Of a stretch of DNA of 64,000 bases, positions 44,650 through 55,688 are shown piece after piece. The notes beneath the pieces were generated by a model that was not told the origin of the DNA, did not search any database, and was given only the letters and a program-made list of their open reading frames with translations. This stretch comes from Pegoplata infirma (Eukaryota > Arthropoda > Insecta > Diptera > Anthomyiidae): assembly GCA_963921195.1 (NCBI GenBank), contig OY992536.1, forward strand, positions 89,881,007-89,945,006, written 5' to 3'. Position 1 is the first letter of the stretch. Each line of letters starts with the position of its first letter. Both the position numbers and the translations under genes were made by a program.

Positions 44650-46500
44650 TTTTCTAAAAAGTGCTATTTTATTAAGAAAGTACTATTTTTTTAAAAAGTA
44701 CTATTATTTCAAAAAAAGTACTTTTTTTCTAAAAAAGTAATAATTTTTCTAAAAAAGTAATAATTTTTCTAAAAAAGTAATAATTTTTCTAAAAAAGTAA
44801 TAATTTTTCTAAAAAAGTAATATTTTTTCAAATAAAGGTACTATTTTTTCTAGAAAGTACTATTTTGTTAAAAAAGTATTTTTTTTTTCTTAAAAAGTAC
44901 AATTTTTTTAAAAAAGTACTATTTTTTCTTAAAAAGTACTTTTTTCTAAAAAAGTACTTTTTTTCTAAAAAGTACTATTTTTTCTAAAAAGTACGTTTTT
45001 TTATCTAAAAAGTAATTTTTTTATCTAAAAAGTACTTTTTTTCTAAAAAAGTACTATTTTTTCTAAAAAAGTACTATTTTTTCTAAAAAGTACTATTTTT
45101 CTAAAAAAGTACTAACTTTTCCGAAAATGTACTTTTTTTCTAAAAAGTACTGTTTTTTCTAAAAAAGTACTATTTTTTCAAAAAAGTACTATTTTTTCTA
45201 AAAAAGTAAAATTTTTTCTAAAAAGTACTATTTTTTATAAAATGTACTATTTTTTCTAAAAAAGTACTCTTTTATCTAAAAAGTACTTTTTTTCTAAAAA
45301 AGTACTATTTTTTCTAAAAAAGTACTATTGTTTTTTTAAACGACCTTTTTTTCTAAAAAAAGTACTAACTTTTCCAAAAAAGTATTTTTTTTTTCCAAAA
45401 AAGTATTTTTTTTTCTAAAAATAGTATTTTTTCTAAAAAGTACTATTTTTCTAAAAAGTACTATTTTTTCAAAAAAGTACTATTTTTTCTAAAAAAGTAC
45501 TATTTTTAGTAAAAAGTACTATTTGTTCTAAAAAGTACTTTTTTTTCTAAAAAAAGTACTATTTTTTCTAAAAAGGTACTTTTTTCTAAAAAAGTAAATT
45601 TTTTTTCTAAAAAGTACTTTTTTTCTAAAAAAGTAATTTTTTTTTCTAAAAAGTACTTTTTTCTAAAAAGTACTATTTTTTCTAAAAAGTACTTTTTTCT
45701 AAAGAAGTACTATCTTTTCTAAAAAGTACTTTTTTTCTAAAAAAGGACTAATTTTTCTAAAAAGTACTATTTTTTCAAAAAAGTACTATTTTTTCAAAAA
45801 AGTACTATTTTTTCAAAAAAAAGTACTATTTTTTCAAAAAAGTACTATTTTTTATAAAAATATTATTTTTTTTCTAAAAAAGTAAATTTTTTTCTAAAAG
45901 AGTAAAATTTTTTCTAAAAAGTACTTTTTTTTCTAAAAAAAACACTTTTTTGCTAAAAAAAAAGTGAATTTTTTTCTAAAAAAGTACTAACTTTTCCAAA
46001 AAAATCATTTTTTTCCAAAAAGGTACTATTTTTTCAAAAAAGTACTATTTTTTCTAAAAAAGTAAATTTTTTTCTGAAAAGTACTATTTCTTCTAAAAAA
46101 AAGTACTATTTTTTTCTTAAAAGTACTATTTTTCTAAAAAGTACTATTTTTCAAAAAAGTACTATTTTTCAAAAAAGTACTATTTTTTCTAAAAAAAGTA
46201 AATTTTTTTCTAAAAAAGTACTTTTTTTCTAAAAGAAATAAAATTTTTTCTAAAAAGTACTATTTTTTTAAAAAAAAAATACTTTTTTTATCCAAAAAGT
46301 ACTTTTTTTTCTTAGGAAGTACTATTTTTTCTAAAAAAGTACTTTTTTTCTTATCCAAAAAGTACTTTTTTTTCTTAGAAAGTACTATTTTTTCTAAAAA
46401 AGTACTTTTTTCTTAAAAAGTAAAATTTTTTCTAAAAAGTAGTATTTTTTCTAAAAAAAGTAGTATTTTTTCTGAAAAAAGTATTTTATTTCTAAAAACA
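44650..46500. repeat. About 20-bp array, right arm
   Basis: TTTTCTAAAAAAGTACTATT units, the inverse of 40600-42485. Confidence 0.88.
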
Positions 46501-46519
46501 ATTATTCAAAAAAAAAAAC

Positions 46520-46790
46520 ATCTTAAATGTGCCATGTGCCAATAATTGGTACACGGCACACAGGCCATGTGCCATGTGCTGGCACACGGCACATTTCAGA
46601 TGTGCCATGTGTCATACTAGAACACATTGCACATTTCAAATGTGCCATGTGCCATATGTATGGCACATGACACACCAGAAATGTGCCGTGTGCCAGCACA
46701 TGGCACACGGCCCATGTGTCGTGTGCCATGATATGGGCACACGACACATTAGTAAAATGTGATGTGCAGCACATGTGTGTGCCATTGCTT
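46520..46790. repeat. Right subterminal GGCACA-motif cluster
   Basis: Inverse of 40310-40590 with small differences, for example GGTACACGGCACACAGG against CCTGTGTGCCGTGTGCC. Confidence 0.85.
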
Positions 46791-46804
46791 ACCCTGTTAA
46801 AACG

Positions 46805-47470
46805 TAATAAAAAGTTATACACGGAAACAAGTAAAGTTTTCTTTAATTAATTTATTTCCAATTTTTCTGAAATTTTTTTTTAATTAAGTTATACAATTTT
46901 TTATTAGAATTTAGTAATTTTTTTTATAAAATTTAGTACTAATCGAGGAATAGGTGTACTTGCAATTCAGTGGCATTGTATGATATTTTTTATTAACATA
47001 TTTTCAAAGGCAATATTATTTGAATTCATACATACTAATATTTTTTTGTTATTGTTTTGTTACTCTTTATACATATATATTTTTTTTTGTTATTGTGTAT
47101 ATACAATTTCAATTCATTGGATAAGATTATAAAAATCGAAAATTAATTATTTTAGGAAAGTTATATCTTTTATATTGCACTTTTGGGCTAATAAGAAAAA
47201 ATTATGTTTATTCCAAAGTTCATTAACAAAAATTTTTTGGTAAAATACACTAGATGACAAAAAGAAAACTTTGGTAATTTAAATATGTTTTTAAAATTTT
47301 TTTATTTTGAATGCAAAGTATTTTTGTATGCAAAAAAAGTATTTTTGAATTTTTCTATGTGAATGGCATCTGTTAAAGATCAACTGTAATTTAAAAAATA
47401 GTAACCAAAAATCAAACATGATCACTTTTGAACTTTTTTAAATTTCAATTTATCATTTTTCAATTAAATA
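46805..47470. other. AT-rich spacer
   Basis: Nothing recognised apart from TTTTTTTTGTTATTGT repeated at about 47046 and 47080. Confidence 0.45.
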
Positions 47471-47538
47471 TTGATATTTTCAAATAAAAATAGATATTTT
47501 TTCAGAATTTCAATTAATTATTATTGAATTACAATTAA

Positions 47539-47770
47539 AGGGCTTACTGCAAAAACTTGATAAGCAACATTTTATTTTTTTGGTGTTCTTCGCCTTCTAC
47601 GGATGTTCCATTGACAAATTGTTGGCAGAAGTCTTGCTTATACCCTTTGTACAAGTATCTTGAGAATGAAAGTTCTGTAAAAGTTATATTTTCTACATTA
47701 TTTCAAAAGTTTTAAAGCAAAAACCACCATAAAATGACTTGTTGCTTATCGAGTTTTTACAAAAAGCCCT
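47539..47770. mobile_element. 232-bp MITE, AGGGC ends, TTAA duplication
   Basis: The TIR AGGGCTTACTGCAAAAACTT is followed by GATAAGCAACA; the right arm is the near-complement with a small indel. TTAA lies on both sides (47535-47538, 47771-47774), as for piggyBac- and Kolobok-type insertions. Pairing continues outside into ATTACAATTAA / TTAATTGTAAT, so it may sit within a larger palindrome. Confidence 0.72.
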
Positions 47771-47774
47771 TTAA

Positions 47775-47934
47775 TTGTAATTCAAAAATATTTAATTGAA
47801 ATTCTGAAAATATCAATTTTTATTTGAAAATATCAATTAAAATTCCTAAATGATCAATTTAAACTCTAAAAAGATCAATTGAAATTCGAAAATTTTCAAT
47901 TTAAATTCGAAAATGATTATTATTTCTGCTCGTT
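47775..47934. repeat. ATCAATTGAAATTCGAAAA short tandem repeat
   Basis: Eight or so units of about 20 bp. The same unit family occurs at 47465-47535, 52290-52440 and 53795-54030. Confidence 0.65.
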
Positions 47935-48934
47935 TTGTAATCACGCATGAACGGCTGAACCGATTTTATATTTTACCACAGATAGTGCTGATCGGGGCAG
48001 AAACTATGAGCCACAATAGAGCGCTTTTGGACAAAGGGGCGGAAAATGACACGCCATTTGTATTTAAATGAACGTTATTTCTGCCTTTTCCGCAATCACG
48101 CTTTAACAGCTGAACCCATTGTCTGTACAGATAGTATTGACCGAGGTGAAAACTATGAGATCGCGTTTGGACAAAAGGGCCTATATTGGCACGCTCCTTT
48201 GTCCTACAATTAAATTTTTTTCTGCGTGTTCCGTAATCATGCTTAAACAACTAAACCGATTTTAATAAAACTTTCACCACAGACACGTGTCTGTTCCGCT
48301 ATCAGGTGAAAACGGCTGAACCGATTTTCATAAAAGTATAACCAACGAAAGTAGTAACCGAGGCGGGAACTATAGTCTTTATCAACGGACGCCCGACAAA
48401 GGGGGTATAAACTGCCACGTATTTTTTAGCAAAAACTAATTAAAATATTTTGTTAAAAAAATTTAAATTTTTTACAGCCCAACTTTAGTCTGCATCAGCG
48501 GGCGATCGGATAAGGGGGTGTAAACTGACAAGCCTTTTGCAATGTACTGAACGTTTTTTTCTACCTGTTCCGTTATAACGCTTATATTTTGTTTGCTGAT
48601 GCGCAAAACATAACCAAACTCATGACTGTCAAATTTTCGCTACAAATTGATTGATATTTCGAAACATTTTTTTACCGCTGAACAACTTACAACTTATATC
48701 TACAGTAAAAAATAAGAAGTTTTTACACTTTGTTCAGAGCTTTCCGGCTTTCAAGTCAAAAAGAAACCCAACAAAAAATGCCAAAATGTCCAATAATTTG
48801 TCGTGCTAATATTTACGCTAAATGGTTGCTGTTTTAAACCCCGACGCTAAGCGAAATCGGAAAAAACCCATAAAAAACTCATTCATTATATAATATTTTT
48901 TCAACCAGTGCAACGCCGGGTGCAAAACAGCTAG
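47935..48934 (+). mobile_element. Helitron-like 3' part with ~145-bp units
   Basis: Units begin near 47935, 48084, 48226 with TTCCGTAATCACGC-type and GGCTGAACCGATTTT phrases, spacing about 140-148. The end reads GCAACGCCGGGTGCAAAACA, then G and CTAG followed by T at 48935, like Helitron ends at 34493 and 59818. No TC-type 5' end was found, so it is truncated or of a divergent family. Confidence 0.5.
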
Positions 48935-49243
48935 TAAAGAAATAAATACGCAATATTTTTTAATTCTGTTTTTTTAATTAAAAGATAAACTATTTAAATA
49001 TTTTAAAAACTTTAAAACTAGGGCTGTCAATCCCGAATCCCGAAATCCCGGGATTTTTGTCATAAAATGAATCACGAATCCCGGGATTTTTAAGCTCAAA
49101 TCCCGAGATTTTGTAAATATTAAAAATGTATGAGAATTTATTTTTAAAAATACAACTTTGTTCAATTATTGTTACATTTAAATAAACAAATTAAAACTAA
49201 AACTTTTTTTTAATTTTCAACGTAGCTGGCCACGAATTTGGCT

Positions 49244-49312
49244 GAGAATTCTACCCAGGCTTGCTGAATAATAGTCCAACGCACTAACCATTAAGTCACA
49301 GTCACGGAGCCC
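49244..49312 (-). pseudogene. tRNA-like relic / SINE head
   Basis: On the complement: GGGCTCCGTGACTGTGACTT, then AATGGTTAGTGCGTTGGACT, then a B-box-like GGGTAGAATTC. The A-box-like stretch TGACTTAATGG is close to consensus; the B box has about three mismatches. The acceptor arms do not pair convincingly, so it is not a functional tRNA. Confidence 0.45.
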
Positions 49313-49777
49313 TTTGACCAAAGTTTGTAGGTTTTGGCGAAAATTTTATAAAAAATCGAAACTTTGATCGGTGAGGGCCACGGGTAAATTTAATCCGATT
49401 AGCCTCAAATTTGTACCACATAAGCTTTAGGCGTAGGAGAATAAAAATTTTGCCGGACTTTCAAAATTGAAAGAAAAACTTTTCTTTTACCTGTTATTAT
49501 TATTTTAAATTTTCTTTAAATTAGTTTTAAAATTATACAATGCAACAACCAAAATCGGAATTGGATGAAACCAAATGCAAATAAAAGTTGTCATTTTCCA
49601 TAACAAACCCCTCAGGGCTTTTTTAGTTCATTGCTAAATATTTAATAATAATAATTACTTGAAAACTGTATAAGTAGCGTATACTTAATTTTTTAATTGC
49701 ATTTAAATAAAAATCGGAATAATTAGAAATTTTTTTTTAAATAATTTCGTTGTAACGAAATAGACCAAAGGGTTTTC

Positions 49778-49846
49778 GAGGGAATCAAACCCATAACTAC
49801 CTGGTTAATAGGCTAGCACGCTACCAACTAACCCACAGTAGCCCCC
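49778..49846 (-). pseudogene. tRNA-like relic / SINE head, better preserved
   Basis: On the complement: GGGGGCTACTGTGGGTTAGT, TGGTAGCGTGCTAGCC, ATTAACCAGGTAG and GGTTTGATTCC. The A box TGGGTTAGTTGG (49824-49835) and B box (49781-49791) each differ from consensus at about one position, with normal tRNA spacing. Acceptor arms are degenerate, so a SINE head or tRNA pseudogene is more likely than a tRNA gene. Confidence 0.5.
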
Positions 49847-49893
49847 TTAATATACACAATAAAATTGAAACATAAACAGTCTACTATTTGTTT

Positions 49894-51634
49894 CAGGCAC
49901 GTACGCAGGGGGGTGCCCTGGGGGCCCGGGCCCCCCCCCAAAATGATTTGGTCACATAAAAATTTTATGACTTTGCACTACAAAATATACGTTTGTTAAC
50001 AAAAAAAGGCTCAGTACTTTTTTTTTCTTTTTATCTCGAATAAATTTATAACGAAGGTTTTTTTCTGAAAATTTCAAAACATTGAAAAAATTTTTATTGA
50101 AAAAATGTTGTGTGGGTTTAAATTCTTAAACTTGTTCGGTAGTGAATACGACACCTTTAAACGATAATTGCGACTGACCAAGTAAGTTATGCATCATGAA
50201 TATTATTCCATTAGCTTTTCTCCCGACTTTATTTAAAGACGCTGCCACATTTGACTAGACTTGTGATCTCCGGAAAAGCTTTGTCAAAGGGTTTGAGAAT
50301 TTTTTTTTGGAAAATAATGTTTCATATGTTATGCATTGAAAATTATGTCGTTACTAATTTAAAGCTAATGTAATTCCAAGTTTAACCAAATTTAAATATT
50401 TTTAAATTGAAAAATTTTATCTGAATCTGAAACTTTTTTTCACAAAAAATTAATCGAAATGTTGTTTTTTTTTTTTTTAAATATCTAAATAAAACTGGGA
50501 AATTTTTATCTACAAAAAATATTGTGAATTTAAGAATAAAAATGTCTCAGAATCTGTAAATTTTCTCATTCAATAAATGGATAAGAGATTTTTTAAGATT
50601 AATTTTGTTCAGAGTTTTTCTATACGAAAAATATTTTAGAATCAAAGAACTTGCTTTTACAAAAAACGTCTTGTAATCTAAGAATTTGAAAAATGACTCA
50701 GAATCGGAAAAATCTATACGAAAAATGTATCAGAATCTGTGAATTTTCCCAGCAGAAATTTTGCTGAACTGACAGCAGCTTTTAGAAACGAAACACGAGT
50801 CAAGGAGCGCATCCAAACCTGCTGAATTCATGCATGAATCTCTAAGGCGATGTCACACTTTAGAGTGCTAGTTGGATACACCGAAAAAGCGCTCTTAAGA
50901 TGCTCTGAATTCACATCTCTTTAGAGCGCTGAAATTTCTATACCAATTTGAGATATTTTTCTTGCAAGAATTTTTTCTGTACGAAAAATGTGTTAAAATC
51001 TAAGAACTCTTCTATGGAAAAATATTTCAGGATCTCAGAATTTTTCTACACCAATTAATCAAAATTAACTATACGAAAAATGTCTTAGAATCCAAAAATT
51101 TTTCAATGCATAAAATGTCTAATAATCTGAGAATTTTTCTACACGAAAAATTTTTCAGAGCTTTAGAGTTTTTCTGTATAAAAAATTTGAAAATTTTCTA
51201 TACGAAAAATGTTTTAAATCGTAAGTATAGTAAAAATCTTTCTTTGTTAAAATGTCTTGGAATTATATTTTTTTGTGTTCAAAACCTGTAAACTAAAAAA
51301 TTTCCAGCAATTTAAGGAGTCTTTCGTTACAAAAATGTCTCAAAATCTTTGATTTTATTACGATAATGTGTATCTTAAAATATATTCTTAAAGGTATCCC
51401 ATAGTTTTTAGTTTTTACTCGTAAGGTATATTTGAGAACTTTTAAAGAAAAGTTGCATACATTTTCAAATCTTTAAAAAAAAAATCGATTCCTTTTTTAT
51501 CTTAAATTTAAAATAAATGTTTTTTTTTTCTACAAATGTAAAAAAATGTAGGCTCAAAAACTTTGAGGTGAAAAAACGAAATTTAAAAAAAAATGTTGGG
51601 CCCCCCCCAAAATAAATTCCTGCGTACGTGCCTG
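49894..51634. mobile_element. hAT-like element, CAGGCACGTACGCAGG ends, 8-bp TSD ATTTGTTT
   Basis: The TIRs begin CAGGCACGTACGCAGG on both sides, followed by runs of G/C (GGGGGCCCGGGCCCCC at the left, CCCCCCCC at the right). Exact 8-bp duplications ATTTGTTT are at 49886-49893 and 51635-51642. The interior includes diverged 35-bp satellite (50520-51360). No transposase. Confidence 0.85.
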
Positions 51635-51700
51635 ATTTGTTTACTCTTATAATCAAAGAAATTTAATCCCGAAAAATCCCGGGATCCCGAAAAATCCAGT

Positions 51701-51841
51701 GATTTCGATTTTCAAATCCCGAATCCCGGGATTTAAAAAAACCCGATCCCGTTTGACAGCCCTATTTATAGGATTTCGATTTTCAAATCCCGAATCCCGG
51801 GATTTAAAAAAACCCGATCCCGTTTGACAGCCCTATTTATA
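51701..51841. repeat. 71-bp tandem duplication at the hAT right end
   Basis: The block starting GATTTCGATTTTCAAATCCC and ending GACAGCCCTATTTATA is present twice, at 51701 and 51772, essentially identical. It duplicates the terminus of the TAGGGCTGTC element with part of its flank. Confidence 0.85.
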
Positions 51842-51906
51842 AAACAAAATTTTATCAACTAGAATTTCCAGGGTTGCTACTCAATTGCAGAATGCTTTTT
51901 TTAATG

Positions 51907-52206
51907 AACAAAATCGGCTGCAGTTGTACAGCAAAAGCTACTGAACCGATTTTGATGAACTTTTTTTTTAATTTGTAGGTTATTAAATTCTCTAATACTT
52001 ACCGTGGCCACTTTTTAAAAACTATTGATTTTTGTTGAAGTTAATTAGCTAATGTATATTTAAAAAATGGAAAAAGTTTCTTCTGTCATTAGGTCAAAAT
52101 TAAAAAAAAAATTACCACGAGAGAATTTCATAATCCACAAATCGAAAAATATTCATCAAAATCGGTCTAGCACTTTTTGCTGTACAACTGCTGCCGGTTT
52201 TGTCGA
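51907..52206. repeat. 300-bp inverted repeat, CGGCTGCAGTTGTACAGC arms
   Basis: The left arm CGGCTGCAGTTGTACAGCAA with GAACCGATTTTGATGAAC pairs with the right arm at about 52148-52206. The GAACCGATTTT phrase is also in the Helitron-like repeat at 47.9-48.4 kb. The plus-strand frame 52067-52264 crosses an arm and was not called. Confidence 0.55.
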
Positions 52207-52446
52207 TTTTGACCTTTCAGTTGACCAAATTTTGTGTTATAAAATTTTAAAAATATTACAATAATTTATCTTTCAAATAAAAAAAAGGATTACAAAAACT
52301 CGTAAGAGATCAATTGAAATTCAAAAAAGTTAAATTGTAATTTGAAAAATATTAGTTAAAATTCGTTAAAGATCAATTAAACTCGAAAAATATTAATTAA
52401 AATTCATTAAAGATCAATTAAAATATGAAAAAGGTAACGTTAAACT

Positions 52447-53786
52447 AGGGTGATTAGACCGGTTCTTCGAAACCGGTTTAAACCGGTTTTTTGGGAATTG
52501 CAACGGTCGGTTTTTTTTTTTTAAATCTTAACTATTCGAAAACCGGTTAGACCGGTTTTTTTACTTTCAAAACCCGGTTTTTTTAATCAACCTTTAAAAG
52601 CAGTTAAACTCGATTTTTTTAGTGTAATTTGATTACTTAACAAGTGAGAGTGTTAAATTCGGCTGTGCTGAATCTTTTATACCCTCCAAAATGTAAAAAT
52701 TTTGTGATGGGGTCAGTTGAGGACGTTGAGAGCACCTTCAAAAAAATCCCAACTGAATGCAAAACAAGTAAAAAATAATGGCCACAAGACAACAAAAAGT
52801 CTATTTTAACAAAAGTTTTATTTTAAATTTCAAATTTTCAATACATTTTTTGAAAGTCGATTTTAAAAACAAAAACAATTTGTATGGAAATAAAATTAAA
52901 AGCTCATTTTAAATTTATTTTATTTTCTTGTGGTAAAGCTGAATAATTTCGCCTTGGCCGAACCCATAAATTTGAGTGCAAATAATTTTTGGCAATGGCA
53001 AATTTTTAAGTTTAAAAAAAACACAGAAAAAAAAAATTTTTGTGAAAATTTTTGACGACTATCAAAATATTATTTTAAGTAATTTTTAAATGTTTGCTAG
53101 TTATTTTTGTTTAAAAAAAAAAAATGTTTGAAGTAAAAAATTTCTCGTTGAAATTTAAAAACTTTTTAAATACTTTTCATAAAATTCCAATTGTACTTAA
53201 AAAATTTTCATTTGAATTTTAAAATTTCCATCGGTTTTTTAAATTTTTCATTTGTATTTCAAAAATTTCTAAATGCTTTTCAGTGAATTGCATTTGCTTT
53301 CCAAAATTTTTCATTGATATTTCAAAATTTTCTAAACGCTTTAAAGAAATTTTCATTTGTATTTCAGAAATTTTCATTTGCATTACAATTTGTAGAAATA
53401 GAAACCTCTAAAATACAATTGGAAATTTCTGAAACGGAAATGAATTTCTGAAATATGAATGAAAATTTATGAAATATAAATAAAACTGAACATATCTAAT
53501 TTTAATAACACTGAATATATCTATTTAAAAATTTCTGAAATATAATTAGAAATTTCTTAAATACAAATTGTATTTTCTGAAATAGAATTGGAAATGGTGA
53601 TACACAGAACCAAATTTTTCGAAAAATCTACATTCTCTGCTTTATATTGGCGTGATCGATATTTTTGCCTTATTTTGCAAAAAACCGAAAAAACCGGTTC
53701 AACCGGTTTTTTGTCAATTTAAAATGCTGATTTTCGAACTATTCGAAAACCGGTTTTTAAAAAAAGTCGAATAATTGATCACCCTA
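52447..53786. mobile_element. hAT-like element, TAGGGTGATTAGACCGG ends, 8-bp TSD CGTTAAAC
   Basis: The left TIR TAGGGTGATTAGACCGG and right TIR (complement) TAGGGTGATCAATTATTCGA, with exact duplications CGTTAAAC at 52439-52446 and 53787-53794. AACCGGTTT motifs cluster at both ends, in both orientations. A truncated mini-me-like fragment lies inside (52638-52735), and TTTCAGAAATTTTCATTTG repeats fill 53150-53600. Non-coding. Confidence 0.86.
52638..52735 (+). mobile_element. mini-me-like fragment, subtype B head
   Basis: AACAAGTGAGAGTGTTAAAT, hairpin TTCGGC/GCTGAA, TTTTATACCCTCCAAAATGT and GAGAGCACCTTC match 16347 onward. The rest of the element is missing. Confidence 0.75.
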
Positions 53787-54030
53787 CGTTAAACTCATAA
53801 AAGATCAATTGAAATTTAAAAATATTAAATAAACTTCGTAAAAAATATTTAAAACTCGTGAGAAATCAATTGGAATTAAAAAACGAATAGTTTAAATTGA
53901 ATTGCATTAAAGATCAATAGAAATTCGTAAAATAACGTTTTAAACTCGAAAAGATCAATTGAAATTCGAAGAAGATCAATTGAAATTCGAAGAAAATCAA
54001 TTGAAATTCGAAAAAGATCAATAATATTCA

Positions 54031-54711
54031 TAAAAAAAATTACTAGTTAAGCAAAATTAATTACTGTCGCTTAGTGTTGCCAAAGTCAATATATCATAAA
54101 AAATTGTCTAAGATTAATAAATCTCATATTTATTTTAACACGTGCAAAAATTAATTATTTTTTTGCAAATTTCCAATTATTCTGATATTGACCCTTGAAA
54201 CATTTTTTGAAATATATTTTTGTTTGAATAACATTAAATTGAAATTTACAATGTATTTAAAATTCCCCCCATAATTTGAAATTCATTCTTCTGAATTTTT
54301 CAAAAAATTATTTCTTTTTGAAAATCGTGACTAAAATTAAAAAATAGAAAAATATTTTTAAACATTTTGAAAATTTCTCATTAAAATGCATCCTAAACAA
54401 AAGTGTTTAAAATGAAATTGACGTCATTGCTTTTGGTAACAAAAGATGAGTAGACCGATACCAAACAAAATCAAGATTTTTGTTTATTTTCGATCATTAT
54501 TTTTTTTTCAAATCAATTCACACTTGACGCAATTATAAAGATTTTAACAAGAAATTAATTTGCAACAATAACACTACAAAAGGAATATTAATGTTAAAAT
54601 TAATTTTTATGGTTTAACAATAAATTATAAATAAGATTTTTAAAATTGTAAACAATGTTGTATTAAAACTCAATTTTTTCATTATAAAACCGGCCCACTT
54701 TAACTAATAAG
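54031..54711. other. AT-rich spacer
   Basis: Nothing recognised. Confidence 0.45.
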
Positions 54712-55106
54712 CATTAGAATGGGTCGAAAAAGCAGTTTTGCAGAATATCAATGAATATCAATAAGATTCCCTGGAAGTAGGAATCTAAAAAAGGTTTTTT
54801 CATAACTAAAAGCGAGTTTGGGAGATTGTTATTCAAAATTCTACAAAAAATTTTTTTTTTTTTAAATTCCGTTTTTCAAAATTGGAAACTGAAGACTACA
54901 TTTTCTTTTTTATTTTTAATTTATGGTCGTTCGAAAGACTGTAAAAAAGGGAGTAGCAAATTTTCCTTTTTTATGAATTCCAAAATCGTTGGGGTCGAAA
55001 CACAAAAATATATTGGACCTATAGGGCAATGTCTTTGGTTTTTTTTTTTTTTGACTTGAAAATCGGAAAGTTTTTTATAAAGTTTATTTTTCGGTCCCCT
55101 CTAATG
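54712..55106. mobile_element. 395-bp TIR element, CATTAGA...CGAAAAA ends
   Basis: CATTAGAATGGGTCGAAAAA at the left pairs with TTTTTCGGTCCCCTCTAATG at the right. No unambiguous target duplication. The frame 54826-55059 lies inside and has no protein features. Confidence 0.45.
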
Positions 55107-55688
55107 TACTTGTTATGTGCAAAATATTTATTTCTAATAATATTTTATCATTTAATTTTTTTGTGCTTTGTAACATTCGAAAAATCCCCTGAGAAATAAA
55201 AACAAATTCTTATAAAGTTTACGTTTTAAAAAACATTAACATAACAATCAAATTATAAGCGCGATTATGGGAGACTCCATTTTTAAAGAACATCAGTATA
55301 CGATTTCTATGTAAATAAATGTATTTGTTGTCAATAGTCTGAAGATGATATCGAAGAATATCTTTTTGAAACAATAAATTTGCATAAAAATTGCTTGAAT
55401 TTGTTTTGTGTATATTTTTGTATACATTGATTTTCAATGCACATTTTGGGCATATTTAAATTCATATTTAACTGAATATCGGGGACTACGTCCAGAAATG
55501 GTCCAATTACAATCAGATTTGATAAGGTAACCAAAGTTACCTTAACCAAAGTTAACTCATCCACTATGAGTTGTCAAAAATGTCAAAAATGGCGTTTTTT
55601 TTATGAACTTTGACCTAAATTTTCTCAAAAATCTGATGTGATGGAGTCTACATTTGTTATCACTAGAACAATTGCAATTAACTTTGTA
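55107..55688. other. AT-rich spacer with TGCATA-type motifs
   Basis: 55330-55460 resembles the hAT-like fragment at 27.95-28.1 kb (GATGATATCGAAGAATATCT, TTGCATAAAAATTG). No ends found. Confidence 0.4.

Larger units (their letters stand above)
40298..46796. mobile_element. 6.5-kb hAT-like palindrome, 8-bp TSD TTAAAACG
   Basis: The ends are CAGGGTAAGGAATGGCAC and, on the complement, CAGGGTAAGCAATGGCAC, with exact 8-bp duplications TTAAAACG at 40290-40297 and 46797-46804. The whole element is an inverted repeat about a centre near 43.55-43.59 kb: GGCACA-rich subterminal block, then a 20-bp AGTACTTTTTAGAAAAAA array, then a ~177-bp repeat, then the same three in reverse. CAGGG ends and an 8-bp duplication indicate hAT. 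No transposase frame exists; all frames are repeat translations. Confidence 0.9.
49019..51835. mobile_element. hAT-like element, TAGGGCTGTCAA ends, invaded by another hAT
   Basis: The left end is TAGGGCTGTCAATCCCGAAT and the right end, on the complement, TAGGGCTGTCAAACGGGATC. Subterminal regions repeat AATCCCGGGATT motifs at both ends. The left flank TTTAAAAC resembles the right flank TTTATAAAAC, a probable 8-bp duplication with a 2-bp change. It contains tRNA-like relics at 49.2-49.9 kb and a complete second element at 49894-51634. Confidence 0.72.
52290..54030. repeat. GATCAATTGAAATTCGAAAA array, interrupted by a hAT-like element
   Basis: Units of about 20 bp at 52300-52440 and 53795-54030 (clearest near 53955-54020). 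The array was continuous before the insertion at 52447-53786. Confidence 0.7.

Noticed and set aside
40246..46822. Cys/His-rich small proteins resembling metal-binding peptides
   Set aside because: They are translations of the GGCACA/TGTGCC subterminal motif cluster at both ends of the hAT-like palindrome, on both strands.
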